Positions 8,010 to 16,531 are shown, counted from the stretch's first letter. The stretch is 64,000 bases of DNA from Planktothrix sp. FACHB-1365 (GCF_014697575.1 NZ_JACJSC010000011.1:1-64000), one strand, 5' to 3'. Numbers and translations are program-made. Notes: generated from the sequence alone by a model not told the origin.

Positions 8010-8519
8010 ATGGTAACAAAGAATATCAGGGCCGTTACTTACGTTCCCCCGGATTATCATAAAAAACTGCGTCAGTACATGAAACGGCACAACTTAACGG
8101 AAAGTGCAGCGTTAGTCCAAATGATTAAACAGTTCTTTGATGGGGAACAGCCGCAACTCAATTCTGAACTGCGAACGGAGGTCGAAGAAATTGTCCAAGA
8201 CCAAGTAAAACTGTTAAAAGGAGATATTGACCTTTTAAAAGGACAAATTGCCTTGATGCAGCAGTTATTAGACAAAACTGTCACGGCTGAAACGACTCGT
8301 CGTGGAGCTAATTCTACTAATAATAATCATCCTAGAAATTTATTGAGGTTGACACCCAAAACAGAAGAAGAATTAACTCGCCGCTTAGGAGTGAATACAG
8401 GAAGTGTTGCCAAAGAATTTGCCAAAGGTGCAGAACATTTTAGCTATTGGAGTCAACAAAAAGATCCCAGTGGTATTGGTTGGCACAGACGGGGGGATGG
8501 TTTGTACTATCCGGTTTAA
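8010..8519 (+). CDS. Conserved hypothetical protein with RHH/HTH-like N-terminus and coiled coil
   Basis: 169 residues from ATG 8010. AVTYVPPDYHKKLRQYMKRH then ESAALVQMIKQFF looks like a ribbon-helix-helix or short HTH segment; a heptad-like coiled coil (VEEIVQDQVKLLKGDIDLLK) follows; the C-terminal part (TEEELTRRLGVNTGSVAKEF) resembles a second helix-turn-helix, ending in a Trp-rich tail. Possibly a DNA-binding protein. ATG 7944 has a better ribosome site (AAGGTG, 6 bases) but adds a hydrophobic stretch without resemblance to the rest; I prefer 8010 with modest confidence. Confidence 0.55.
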   Translation: MVTKNIRAVTYVPPDYHKKLRQYMKRHNLTESAALVQMIKQFFDGEQPQLNSELRTEVEEIVQDQVKLLKGDIDLLKGQIALMQQLLDKTVTAETTRRGANSTNNNHPRNLLRLTPKTEEELTRRLGVNTGSVAKEFAKGAEHFSYWSQQKDPSGIGWHRRGDGLYYPV

Positions 8520-8523
8520 ATAA

Positions 8524-8892
8524 TTACACTTCCTTTTCGACCCAAACTGTTACCGCCGCAACGGCAATTAACATCTCATCATTTTTGTCTTGAAATTCTT
8601 CAATTGCCCGTCCTTGTACCACCATTCCCCCGGTTTCAACGGTAATTGTTTTCTGTCCAAAGGGTAAAACGGCTAATACTTCTTCAGTTCTGACTTGTTC
8701 AGGATAGGGAACGGCAATTTGCACTTCTACAATCATTTCATTGGGATGATTTAATCCCGCTACTTCCCAAATTCCGGGTAACGCATTATGGGCGATCGCA
8801 TTTCTAAGTGCCCTAGCGGCGGCAACCGTAGGTTCCTGTCCATGTTGATCAACCCCCATCCCCATTTCAATTACAAATCGTTTTTTAGCCAT
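8524..8892 (-). CDS. Lin0512 family protein
   Basis: 122 residues matching the small conserved Lin0512 family: FVIEMGMGVDQHGQEPTVAA at the start, RALRNAIAHNALPG, and the ending AVAAVTVWVE. Soluble, no known activity. It is convergent with the preceding gene (5 bp between stops) and lies 35 bp after the transglutaminase gene, perhaps in one transcript. Confidence 0.85.
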   Translation of the reverse strand: MAKKRFVIEMGMGVDQHGQEPTVAAARALRNAIAHNALPGIWEVAGLNHPNEMIVEVQIAVPYPEQVRTEEVLAVLPFGQKTITVETGGMVVQGRAIEEFQDKNDEMLIAVAAVTVWVEKEV

Positions 8893-8927
8893 GATTTTTA
8901 TTGGTTATTTTTAACTCTATATTGTAT

Positions 8928-9776
8928 CTAGGAAAAGACTTGATGACTAATGGCTTGATAAGTATATTCGGGACAGTCAGAATCTGAATGGGTTTCTAAA
9001 CATTCAACTTCCACTTTCATTTGGTTCATTTCTGCCATTCCAAAAATAGTCGCAAAGGCAATATCCGCCGCATCTCGTCCCGTTCCAATTCTAATTAATC
9101 CATTACGGGGAGCAAGGCGAGTGGCGTCAAATAAGTACCAGCGATCGCCTAAATACGCCTCAAAATAAGCATGAAAATTCGGGGGTTGTAGTTTATAAGC
9201 ATAACCCGATGCAAACCGAGCCGGAATATTTAAAGAACGGCAAAAAGCAATTCCTAAATGGGCAAAATCTCGACAAACTCCCGCCCGTTCTGTCACCGTA
9301 TCAAAGGCAGAGGTATGTTGATCACTACTCCCTGATAAGTAAGTTACATTATCATAAATCCAATTACAAATTGCCGTTACTCTGGAATAATCGGGCAATA
9401 AATGACCGAATTCTGATTGAGCAAACCGCATTAATCGGTCAGATTGACAATAGCGACTTGGATAAATATATTGTAAAAATTCTAAGGGAAGTTTTGCTAT
9501 CGGAACTTCATTAATTGTTGTGGGATTGGTTTCTTCATACATCACATCAACAATGGCCTGATAGGATAAGCTTAAATTCCCTGAAGAAACATTAATCCGA
9601 ATATAACGATTTTTTAAATTAGGATCAATATATTCTTCATGATTAAGCTCCGGTTCTAAGTTCAAATGTTCTTCTAAGATAGTTTGACTTGTCGTTTTAG
9701 CAACATTAACATTAAAAATAAATGTAGTATTGCTACTCACTTGATAGTTTAATTCACAACTAACTTTAAATTTCAT
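8928..9776 (-). CDS. Transglutaminase-like cysteine peptidase family protein
   Basis: 282 residues from ATG 9776. A beta-rich N-terminal domain (~1-110) precedes the transglutaminase core: catalytic Cys in AGVCRDFAHLGI, His in PNFHAYFEAYLG, Asp in RWYLFDATRLAPRNGLIRIG. These triad motifs are typical of bacterial arthropod-defensin-type transglutaminase-like proteins, thought to be peptidases or amidases. No signal peptide. A TTG three codons earlier is also possible. The large 48157 protein in this window has the same domain. Confidence 0.85.
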   Translation of the reverse strand: MKFKVSCELNYQVSSNTTFIFNVNVAKTTSQTILEEHLNLEPELNHEEYIDPNLKNRYIRINVSSGNLSLSYQAIVDVMYEETNPTTINEVPIAKLPLEFLQYIYPSRYCQSDRLMRFAQSEFGHLLPDYSRVTAICNWIYDNVTYLSGSSDQHTSAFDTVTERAGVCRDFAHLGIAFCRSLNIPARFASGYAYKLQPPNFHAYFEAYLGDRWYLFDATRLAPRNGLIRIGTGRDAADIAFATIFGMAEMNQMKVEVECLETHSDSDCPEYTYQAISHQVFS

Positions 9777-9819
9777 AATTCCCAACCCTTCAACCCTTTA
9801 TTGCGATTGTTCAACCCTC

Positions 9820-9852
9820 AGAAACCGGGTTTCTTTAAGAAACCCGGTTTCT
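9820..9852. repeat. AAACCCGGTTTC palindrome overlapping a stop codon
   Basis: AGAAACCGGGTTTCTT (9820-9835) and AAGAAACCCGGTTTCT (9837-9852) are perfect 16-bp arms round one base. It is the best-formed member of a family found at ~1863-1985, 3128-3247, 14909-14960, 18825-18853, 42780-42834 and 58764-58828. It supplies the stop and last residues of the gene ending at 9835. Confidence 0.85.
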
Positions 9853-10674
9853 ACATTTCACTAACTTTAATTGATAGCGATATAACGCCACCGGATGACC
9901 ACTAGCTGCAAAAAAATTCGGATCTTGAGGAGATAAATAAACGGCCGTTACTTGATCTCCGATAATCGATTTTACCTCATTAAATGAATTTTTGTCGTCA
10001 AATTCTGCCTGGTAAGCCGTTGTAGTTTCCACTTCATTCAAATAGATTTGAGATGAACTTTCAAAGACTTGTTGACTAATTTCGGTGGCAATAAATTGAT
10101 CTTCACGGGGAGTTTCAGAACTCCGACCTGTGACCGTTGAAATTAGTTCTACATTTCCGGGTAAAGCTGTGATTAGGCGATTCGAGTTTGTGGGATCAGC
10201 CTTAACGGATAAAATCCCATTTTCTCCTAACAGAGCTTTTCCCATATTAAACCCATTAAATGCGCGATCGCCCACTATCTTAGGATAGATTTTTCCATCT
10301 TTTTCTTTCTCTGAACCTGCTTGAGTAAAAAATAAAGTTATGGGAAAAATCTGTAACTTTGGTAACGATTGAACTGTTTTAAATCTAACTTTAAACTCAA
10401 TGGGTTGATTCAGAAGTTCAGCATTTTTTTCAAACCCAGGAGTGGTGATTTGGGGAGCCATTGGTGCGACTTTATCAACTAATGTACTGGTAACATCCCA
10501 CTCTCCTTCCATCCACTGAGGATAATATAAATCCCCTTGCGCCTTTTGAATCATGGGTTTATGATTCCAGTCGGGAAATAGGGATAAACGCTCGGCTAAT
10601 TGTCCGGCTTGAGCATCAGTTTTTCCGAACATTAAACCCACAATTAAACCCACAATTAAAATAATTTTTTTCAT
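9835..10674 (-). CDS. Exported cyanobacterial/plastid-type conserved protein (possibly DUF6816)
   Basis: 279 residues with a clear signal peptide (KKIILIVGLIVGLMFGKTDA, then AQAGQ). Mature part: LYYPQWMEGEWDVTSTLVDK, VRFKTVQSLPKL, DRAFNG and ending VALYRYQLKLVK, a lipocalin-like beta pattern shared with thylakoid-lumen proteins of cyanobacteria and plants; DUF6816 is my tentative family. The last five residues (after LVKC) and the TAA come from the palindromic repeat at 9820-9852, so the natural C-terminus was altered by the repeat. Confidence 0.6.
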   Translation of the reverse strand: MKKIILIVGLIVGLMFGKTDAQAGQLAERLSLFPDWNHKPMIQKAQGDLYYPQWMEGEWDVTSTLVDKVAPMAPQITTPGFEKNAELLNQPIEFKVRFKTVQSLPKLQIFPITLFFTQAGSEKEKDGKIYPKIVGDRAFNGFNMGKALLGENGILSVKADPTNSNRLITALPGNVELISTVTGRSSETPREDQFIATEISQQVFESSSQIYLNEVETTTAYQAEFDDKNSFNEVKSIIGDQVTAVYLSPQDPNFFAASGHPVALYRYQLKLVKCRNRVS

Positions 10675-10789
10675 TTTTTAGTTAGGAATAGGGAACAGGG
10701 AACAGGAAACAGGAATTGATTAGAAATTGCAAGATTTTACCGTAGGGGTGGCGTCCCTCCCAACCCTCTTTGCTTGCATTTTGGGGATG

Positions 10790-10810
10790 GGGGCGAGAAG
10801 ACCTCGCCCC
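10790..10810 (-). terminator. GC-rich hairpin after the HutX-like gene
   Basis: GGGGCGAG and CTCGCCCC pair around AAGAC, followed on the minus strand only by mixed bases, so it may be a dispersed palindrome rather than a true terminator. It lies 24 bp after the stop of the 10834 gene. The preceding 10680-10735 holds GGGAACAGG-type repeats. Confidence 0.4.
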
Positions 10811-10833
10811 TAAATTTTAAGGGAAGATTAACC

Positions 10834-11238
10834 TTATAATGTTTCAACCGGAATGGGTTGCCAAACTTCTCCATATTTTTCTTTTAAAGCTTCCCATTGT
10901 TCCACTTGTCCAGGTTCATATTCTCCCGGTTTTCCCCATTGTAAAAACGCACTTAATACAACCTCTTGCTGTTCACTCAGAAAGCGAATTGCATAGGTTG
11001 TAAAATTACCCCGTTTGGCTTCTCCGGTTTCAAATTTCACCTGTTTAATATGATCCATATTCAGATGAAATTCAAACCCCTCGGTGTGCATATTGGCATA
11101 TTTTCCTTTGGGTAATTCTGCATAAAATAGCTTTTCAAGTTTTCCTCGAACTTCTAACACCGCCGCACTGCTGGTGACAATTAACCGTAATGTTCCTAAA
11201 TTTTCGCACCCTTCTAAAAATTCTTTGAGATTACTCAT
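10834..11238 (-). CDS. ChuX/HutX-like conserved protein
   Basis: 134 residues, soluble. LRLIVTSSAAVLEVRG, the central EGFEFHLNMDHIKQVKF and NFTTYAIRFL fit the ChuX/HutX (heme-utilisation) fold as annotated in other cyanobacteria; I recall that assignment rather than derive it. If right it would handle heme or a related tetrapyrrole. It stands alone between phoH and the exported protein gene, with no heme-uptake neighbours, so the role is uncertain. Confidence 0.5.
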   Translation of the reverse strand: MSNLKEFLEGCENLGTLRLIVTSSAAVLEVRGKLEKLFYAELPKGKYANMHTEGFEFHLNMDHIKQVKFETGEAKRGNFTTYAIRFLSEQQEVVLSAFLQWGKPGEYEPGQVEQWEALKEKYGEVWQPIPVETL

Positions 11239-11338
11239 GGTCTAAAATCCAGTTATAAATTCTTTTTAATTCTCAATTTTACTAGAATTCTGTAACCTTT
11301 GGCTGGATTTTTTTTAACCTAGAGGTTAACCCCCTGAT

Positions 11339-12298
11339 TTAGTTGATTTTCTCATGTTTTTCGTAAGCAGCAACAATGCGTTGGACGAGGGAATGGCGCA
11401 CCACATCCGCTTGGGAAAATTCACAAAAGGCAATTCCTTCCACATTTTTTAAGATTTTTAACGCTGTTGTTAACCCCGACGTTTGATTCGGTAATAAATC
11501 CGTTTGGGTAATATCTCCCGTTACCACCATTCGAGAGCGAAATCCTAAACGAGTTAATACCATTTTCATTTGAGCCGGGGTGGTATTTTGGGCTTCATCT
11601 AAAATAATAAAAGAATTGTTTAACGTCCGACCCCGCATATACGCTAGGGGAGCCACTTCAATTACTCCTCGTTCCATTAAATTTGCGGCTTTTTCCGGGT
11701 CAATTAATTCATACAGGGCATCATATAACGGCCGTAAATAGGGATTAACTTTTTGTTGTAAATCTCCGGGTAAAAAGCCTAATTTTTCCCCGGCTTCCAC
11801 CGCCGGACGAGTTAAAATTAATCGTTCATATTGATCGGATAATAACGCTTGTAACGCTAAAATTGCAGCTAAATAGGTTTTACCCGTTCCCGCAGGGCCA
11901 ATACAAAACACTAAATCTTGAGTCCGTATCGCCTGAATATATTGACGTTGGCGAAAGGTTTTAGCCCGAATTTCTAGTCCTCGCCGTGTTTTGGCTAAAA
12001 CATCACGCTGGATTTCTTGAAAAGCATCCTCTTGATGGGTATTAATAGCGTGACGCGCTGTGAGAATATCTACAGAAGTAATCGGTTTCCCGTCTTTCCA
12101 AAATTCTTTTAACGATTCAACTAATTTTTCACACAATTGAATTTGACTGGCGGTTCCACTCACGAGCAATTCCTGTCCTCGCATCACCAGTTGAGCGCCC
12201 GTTTGTTGAGATAGAACTTTTAGATTATCTTCTTGATAACCCGAAAGCGCCATTGCACTTTCAATACTCGGTAACTGAAGGGTAAATCGCTCAGTCAT
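11339..12298 (-). CDS. phoH: PhoH family ATPase
   Basis: 319 residues. An N-terminal KH-like region (~1-75) precedes the PhoH ATPase domain: Walker A GPAGTGKT at 134-141, the LTRPAVEAGEKLGFLPGDL segment, YMRGRTLNNSFIILDEAQN with Walker B, then VVTGDITQTDLP-like TGDITQTDL. PhoH proteins are RNA-associated ATPases linked to ybeY/ybeZ-type ribosome and RNA maturation. The gene is alone here, with no ybeY visible next to it. Confidence 0.92.
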   Translation of the reverse strand: MTERFTLQLPSIESAMALSGYQEDNLKVLSQQTGAQLVMRGQELLVSGTASQIQLCEKLVESLKEFWKDGKPITSVDILTARHAINTHQEDAFQEIQRDVLAKTRRGLEIRAKTFRQRQYIQAIRTQDLVFCIGPAGTGKTYLAAILALQALLSDQYERLILTRPAVEAGEKLGFLPGDLQQKVNPYLRPLYDALYELIDPEKAANLMERGVIEVAPLAYMRGRTLNNSFIILDEAQNTTPAQMKMVLTRLGFRSRMVVTGDITQTDLLPNQTSGLTTALKILKNVEGIAFCEFSQADVVRHSLVQRIVAAYEKHEKIN

Positions 12299-12420
12299 GA
12301 TAATATCAACTTTTTCTCAATCAATGATCCGATGCCAATAGATAGCAGTCACAACTAACAGTAATTAACAAAAAAAATCCAGCAAATCTAAACTTGTTTC
12401 CCTCTTTTTCTTGATATTTT

Positions 12421-12478
12421 ATTCCCTATTCGTAATTCGTAATTCGTAATTCGTAATTCCCTATTCCCTATTCCCTAC
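12421..12478. repeat. Heptanucleotide tandem repeats
   Basis: Four ATTCGTA units are followed by CCCTATT units, both 7-bp. Such heptamers are the STRR type of filamentous cyanobacteria. They sit in the 318-bp geneless stretch 12299-12616, which also has GTTGGGCA (from ~12496) paired with TGCCCAAC (~12534) as a weak long-loop hairpin. Confidence 0.8.
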
Positions 12479-12616
12479 TAAAAAATACTGAGAAGAGGTT
12501 GGGCAAAACTATCTGGGTCAATTGCACCCTATTCTGCCCAACATTAAAAAATTCGTCTAACCCTTAATCTATCCTGAGCCGTTGGGTTTTACTGCTTAGG
12601 ACAGATTTGGGTAACG

Positions 12617-13078
12617 TTATTCTTCATATCTTCGGTTCAAACGAGGCTTAGAAGGGGATGAACGTGTGGGTGGACGAGTACGTCCTTCCCCCCCTGCATA
12701 TCGCCCTGGAGAGCGATGACTAAACGACTCTCTAGGTTCCCGTTCCCGATGAGACTCATCGGATTCACTATCGTTATAGATATCCAAATAAATCGTTTCA
12801 CCGGACGCTGCGGCTAGTGCGATTAAAACCATCCGAATGGCTTGAATATTGCGTCCGCCACGACCATAAACCCGCCCCTTGTCTTCGGCTTCCACCGCCA
12901 ACCGAATCCAAGTTTTACGCAGACTCGCAAAATGCTCACAATCGACCCGCAAGGACTCTGGGGAATCCAGAAACGGCTCGATTAAAAACCGCACCAGTTG
13001 GTCATAATTGGGATTAGACTGCGGATTCTGCGGTCGTGGCTTCGGGTTGGACTCCAGACTTGAGTTGTTCAAAAACAT
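12617..13078 (-). CDS. KH-domain RNA-binding protein (KhpA/YlqC-like)
   Basis: 153 residues. The KH core is [20 protein letters not shown], then [20 protein letters not shown] with the GRGG loop, and [16 protein letters not shown]. The last ~45 residues are Arg/Ser/Pro-rich and disordered. Directly downstream of rpsP, the usual place of this gene. The only ATG gives a 65-bp overlap with rpsP; a shorter protein from a GTG near the LVRF segment is possible but less likely. It should bind RNA or the ribosome. Confidence 0.85.
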   Translation of the reverse strand: MFLNNSSLESNPKPRPQNPQSNPNYDQLVRFLIEPFLDSPESLRVDCEHFASLRKTWIRLAVEAEDKGRVYGRGGRNIQAIRMVLIALAAASGETIYLDIYNDSESDESHREREPRESFSHRSPGRYAGGEGRTRPPTRSSPSKPRLNRRYEE

Positions 13079-13301
13079 TGGCTTTTCTCAGGATGCTACG
13101 CACGGTCTCAGTCGGTTGCGCCCCTTGCTGTAAGCGGCGGACAATGCCAGGGACATCCAATCGGACTTCATCGGTTCTGGGATTGTAGAAGCCCAGTTCT
13201 TCTAGGGGACGACCATCTCGGCGAGAAACGCTATTCATCGCCACAATGCGGTAACTAGCTTCCCGCTTTTTTCCGAATCTCTTTAAACGCAGTTTGATCA
13301 T
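13014..13301 (-). CDS. rpsP: 30S ribosomal protein S16
   Basis: 95 residues starting at [19 protein letters not shown], with [15 protein letters not shown] and [17 protein letters not shown], diagnostic of S16. The frame is open 24 codons further upstream, but those codons run into the leftover IS605 end, so ATG 13301 is the start; GAGGAG lies about 17 bases before it, rather far. It is followed by the KH gene with overlap. Confidence 0.95.
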   Translation of the reverse strand: MIKLRLKRFGKKREASYRIVAMNSVSRRDGRPLEELGFYNPRTDEVRLDVPGIVRRLQQGAQPTETVRSILRKANVFEQLKSGVQPEATTAESAV

Positions 13302-13331
13302 TATTGATTCAAAATACTCCTCTATGAATTT

Positions 13332-13619
13332 TGACATCCTCCACTGCTTAAAGGCGAGTGGATTCTTCGCCACGCCACAAGGGTCGTTGAATGGGGTTGA
13401 CGTTTCATCGATTACAGCCTAAGTATTTAGGTCTTATACAATCTCCTCGTCCGATTAAAGTCTCCGAATGCCCTCCGGCGACTAAAATTTATTGAGATTT
13501 AAAGTGCATTCAAGGTTGGATTTCCATTGCCTTACATCTGCTTCCCCGGTCTCCTTCAGGCTCGGTTTCACACCGTTATCAGTGGTATATCGACTGCAAA
13601 GTTGGGTGGGTTTTTTCAT
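13332..13619 (-). mobile_element. Decayed right end of an IS200/IS605-type (tnpB) element in front of rpsP
   Basis: On the minus strand 13619-13482 is an ATG-started 45-codon frame reading TTDNGVKPSLKETGEADVRQ then WKSN and TAG, as I recall it at the C-terminal end of some cyanobacterial TnpB proteins. After it come ~120 bases that would be the omega-RNA region, then CCACT (13341-13345) and AGTGG (13357-13361) as the subterminal hairpin, and GGATGTCAA, a typical IS605 right end. All upstream tnpB sequence is gone. The end abuts the rpsP leader. Confidence 0.65.
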
Positions 13620-13650
13620 ACCAACATCATCCTACCACAATACTCAATAA

Positions 13651-13678
13651 AAAGCCTAAGTGGAACTTAGAGGCTTTA
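13651..13678. terminator. Hairpin upstream of the ion-channel gene
   Basis: AAAGCCTAAGT and ACTTAGAGGCTTT pair around GGA with a 2-base bulge. It lies in the 13302-13815 gap, outside the IS605 remnant. Role unclear; it may end transcription entering from the left. Confidence 0.4.
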
Positions 13679-13815
13679 AACCCAGAATTTTCGGTAAGCT
13701 ATTTTTCAACAGCCGAGTCATTTGTTTAGGGAAACTTTAGCCAACAATGGCTGGATGGGCGATTGACCCCCCTACCCTGACTCACCCCTTAGCTTAAACC
13801 AGCCAACATCTACCC

Positions 13816-14892
13816 ATGTCCTTATCCCGATTATCCGATTGGATTAACCTGAAAAAAAATAGTCGTAAATTTGTGATCCCTGCCTTGGGTATTTTGATCC
13901 TGATCTTAAGTTTACAGTTTGGGAACAGTTTTCGCACTCCAACCCCTGAAAAAAATTTACCGATTTATCAACCGCTCACTGAAATTCCCCCCACAGCCCA
14001 AAAAGTTACCGTTGGAGTTTATGCTCAAAATATTTATGAACTGAATGCGTCCAGTAATACCTATTACTTGGATTTCTATTTATGGTTACGTTGGAAAGGC
14101 AAAATTGACCCCGTTACTAATTTAGAATTTATGAACGGCGTTGAAGACTGGGGAAGAATTATTGAACCCGCCTATGAAGAACCGAAAAAACTCAAAGATG
14201 GTAGTTTCTATCAAATTATGCGGGTCGAAAGTCGGTTTCGAGAACCCTTTGAATTTTCCCGCTATCCCCTGGATGAACAACGTTTGGGAGTCACGATTGA
14301 AAATGCCGTTTATTCCTTAGATGAATTAGTCTATATAGCGGATACAAAAGAATCCGGCTATGCTGCGGATTTAACCGTTCCTGGGTGGAAAATTAAAAAT
14401 TCTGAGATTAAAACCCTATCCCATCAATATCCCTCTAATTTTGGGGATTTAGACGAAGGCAAAAATAACTCGATTTATTCGACTGTGCGGTTTGAAATGC
14501 ACATTTCCCGTCCCTTGAGTTTCTTTACCTGGAAATTATTACTTCCGTTATTTGTCGTTTTATTTTCCAGTTGGGGTTCCTTATTACTTTATCCGATCTA
14601 TGTTGATTCTCGGATTATTCTTCCCGTCACCGCTTTATTAACCATTGTTTTTCTACAACAATCCTATTCCGATGCTTTACCCGATGTTGGCTATTTGGTT
14701 TTAGTAGATAAAATCTATGCTTTAGTTTACGTTTTGATTATTGCAGGGATTTTAGAAACTATTATTACCGCCGACTGGACAAAAAGCGAACATCCTGAAT
14801 CCATTCTCCGAGTCAAAAAGCTTGATCAATTGTTCTTAGCTACAAATATAGTAATTTTAGTCGTAGGAGTCACACTAATCTTACTATTGTAA
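13816..14892 (+). CDS. Pentameric ligand-gated ion channel homologue (GLIC/Cys-loop type)
   Basis: 358 residues. N-terminal hydrophobic segment (~20-37); an extracellular beta-sandwich with VTVGVYAQNIYELNASSNTY and YYLDFYLWLRWKG, then FEFSRYPLDEQRL, the hallmark FxxYPxD-type region of the loop (without the eukaryotic disulfide); four membrane helices from FFTWKLLLPLFVVLF, through a Pro-bracketed M2 (IILPVTALLTIVFLQQ), M3 and a C-terminal M4. It should form a homopentameric cation or anion channel in the inner membrane gated by protons or a small ligand. Monocistronic, convergent with hpf. Confidence 0.85.
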   Translation: MSLSRLSDWINLKKNSRKFVIPALGILILILSLQFGNSFRTPTPEKNLPIYQPLTEIPPTAQKVTVGVYAQNIYELNASSNTYYLDFYLWLRWKGKIDPVTNLEFMNGVEDWGRIIEPAYEEPKKLKDGSFYQIMRVESRFREPFEFSRYPLDEQRLGVTIENAVYSLDELVYIADTKESGYAADLTVPGWKIKNSEIKTLSHQYPSNFGDLDEGKNNSIYSTVRFEMHISRPLSFFTWKLLLPLFVVLFSSWGSLLLYPIYVDSRIILPVTALLTIVFLQQSYSDALPDVGYLVLVDKIYALVYVLIIAGILETIITADWTKSEHPESILRVKKLDQLFLATNIVILVVGVTLILLL

Positions 14893-14908
14893 ATTAGATT
14901 AAATTCAG

Positions 14909-14960
14909 AAAAACCCGGTTTCTATTTAATATTCAATTCTGCAAAGAAACCAGGTTTTTT
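14909..14960. terminator. Bidirectional terminator-like pair of AAACCCGGTTTCT repeats
   Basis: AAAACCCGGTTTCT and AGAAACCAGGTTTT face each other with one mismatch and a T run after, between the convergent channel and hpf genes. It belongs to the same repeat family as 9820-9852. Confidence 0.6.
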
Positions 14961-14999
14961 GTTATAAGCCGTTTAAAACCCAATTCTTAGTAAAATTCC

Positions 15000-15383
15000 C
15001 TAAATTTGGGGTACAGAATAAGAATCAATTTCCTCTGTCGTATGGGTTTTGACTTCATCCCGTTGACGTTGAACTAATTCCACTAATTGACGGCGTGCGG
15101 CTTCAAAAGCATCTCGAATCACAGCTTCTAACGATTCATATTGAACTCCTTCTTGAGGGTTCTCAGAAGCCGCTAACTCATGTCCTGGGGGTACAGTAAT
15201 ATCTAAACGAACTCGATAGGGAGAACCGCTTTTTGGACGATCATGGATTTTTTCAACCACAACCCGGCAACTACTCATATAATTACAATATCGCTCTAAC
15301 TTCGCCACTTTTTTGTTAATTAGCTCATCCAGATAATCGGTCTTTTCCACATCTCGATAAGTAATTTCAACAGGAATTTTCAT
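15000..15383 (-). CDS. HPF/RaiA-type ribosome-associated protein
   Basis: 127 residues. MKIPVEITYRDVEKTDYLDE, VAKLERYCNYMSSCRVVVEK and VRLDITVPPGHEL match the S30EA/HPF fold, ending in AVIRDAFEAARRQLVELVQR. Members bind the 30S subunit and silence or protect ribosomes under stress. This one is close to the version that in proteobacteria is fused to a cold-shock domain, but no such domain is present here. It differs from the long cyanobacterial LrtA. Confidence 0.8.
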   Translation of the reverse strand: MKIPVEITYRDVEKTDYLDELINKKVAKLERYCNYMSSCRVVVEKIHDRPKSGSPYRVRLDITVPPGHELAASENPQEGVQYESLEAVIRDAFEAARRQLVELVQRQRDEVKTHTTEEIDSYSVPQI

Positions 15384-15547
15384 AGATATTTCTCCTATTA
15401 ATTTGTATTCAATATAAAGGCTTATTTTCCCTTAATTCCTCTATCAGAAGTTGGAAATCTTCTTTACCTTTACTCAAGCATTCTCAACTTTTCTGAATTT
15501 CTATTAATGCTGATTTCGTTATAGTATAGAGTTGGTTATTCAAATTA

Positions 15548-15646
15548 TTATTGTGGGCGGTTAACTCGAATTAGCTTATTAAGTAAGATGGTTTCGTTAG
15601 CAATTGCTTGATTAATTCGCTCCGCTAGTCTTTGTATATTACTATA
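15548..15646 (-). pseudogene. C-terminal fragment of a DUF5615 PIN-like toxin
   Basis: Directly after the stop of the DUF433 gene the minus strand reads NIQRLAERINQAIANE then LIRVNRPQ and TAA (15548-15550). LAERIxxAI...LIRVNRP is, as I recall, the typical end of DUF5615 proteins that pair with this long DUF433 type. There is no start and the first ~80 residues are absent, so the toxin is deleted while its antitoxin is intact. Confidence 0.55.
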
Positions 15647-15647
15647 T

Positions 15648-15968
15648 TTATTCTTGTTCTTTTAATGCTTGTTCAATTTCTTCAGAATACGCTTCTGCAT
15701 AAACCCAAACATTCAACAAATCAGCCGCCGTTAGATGCGGATATAATTGCAAAATTTCTGCATCCGTCGCACCTTGACGGCGTAAACTAACAAATAGCCA
15801 AACCGGAAGACGAGTATTAGCAATACAAGCATCCCCACCCATTACCCCAGGAGTTTTGGTAATTCCCCGTGAACCATTGCTTAAAGTCTGAGTTAACGCT
15901 TGAATGACTTCGGCTTTTTCAATTAGAGTCAGAGACAAAAGTTGAGTTTGGAATTCTGTTAAGGTCAT
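15648..15968 (-). CDS. DUF433 family antitoxin (long form)
   Basis: 106 residues from ATG 15968 (a GTG 18 bases earlier is possible). The N-terminal helix LTEFQTQLLSLTLIEKAEVI precedes DUF433 proper: TPGVMGGDACIANTRLPVWL, ATDAEILQLYPHLTAADLLN, VWVYAEAY. The family neutralises DUF5615 toxins. Here only a C-terminal toxin fragment follows at 15548-15646, so it is an orphan. Confidence 0.8.
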   Translation of the reverse strand: MTLTEFQTQLLSLTLIEKAEVIQALTQTLSNGSRGITKTPGVMGGDACIANTRLPVWLFVSLRRQGATDAEILQLYPHLTAADLLNVWVYAEAYSEEIEQALKEQE

Positions 15969-16060
15969 ATTAATATAATACAGCACAGTTAAGGATATTT
16001 TATCATTTTTATCCTGTTATCTGTCCTATTTCTAAATCCGTTGAGTTAAAATGCGATCGC

Positions 16061-16531
16061 TTAGTCTTCATCAGCTAAATAATCAACCTTCAAAACAGTT
16101 TCTAAATTAAACGGACATTCATCAGGGAAAACACTGATTTTTAATTGCGTTTCTGTTGCTGCATCCTGACGCGCATCTTGATAACATTCGGCAAAAATTT
16201 CCTGACTGTATCCCTTTAAACTGGGGCTATCTTTAAACAAAATTAATAAACGTCGCCGATGCTCAACAATTGTACTTCTCCAACTTTGAGAACGTTTATT
16301 CGGCTGATATTTATATTTGAGTAAGTGCATTAACAAAACCGTCAAATTACTTTGAATCGCTCGTTTCTCACTCCTCCCCATAGTTTCTAACTCTTCAATT
16401 AAGTTTTGAATATCAATTTCTTGAAGTTGGTTTTGGCGCAATTGCTCTACGGTTTTCTCAATCCATAAATAATAATCTTGTTCATAAAGTGTTAATTGAT
16501 TCCGATGTTGTTGGGATAATTGAGGATTCAT
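16061..16531 (-). CDS. DUF29 family protein
   Basis: 156 residues with the DUF29 signature: LYEQDYYLWIEKTVEQLRQN, NLIEELETMGRSEKRAIQSN, LLMHLLKYKYQPNKRSQSWR, PSLKGYSQEIFAECYQDAR. It is paralogous to the 4862 gene. It lies 63 bp downstream of the nuclease gene of the ParA cassette on the same strand, so it could be a fourth member, though DUF29 genes are so common that proximity may be chance. Confidence 0.85.
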   Translation of the reverse strand: MNPQLSQQHRNQLTLYEQDYYLWIEKTVEQLRQNQLQEIDIQNLIEELETMGRSEKRAIQSNLTVLLMHLLKYKYQPNKRSQSWRSTIVEHRRRLLILFKDSPSLKGYSQEIFAECYQDARQDAATETQLKISVFPDECPFNLETVLKVDYLADED

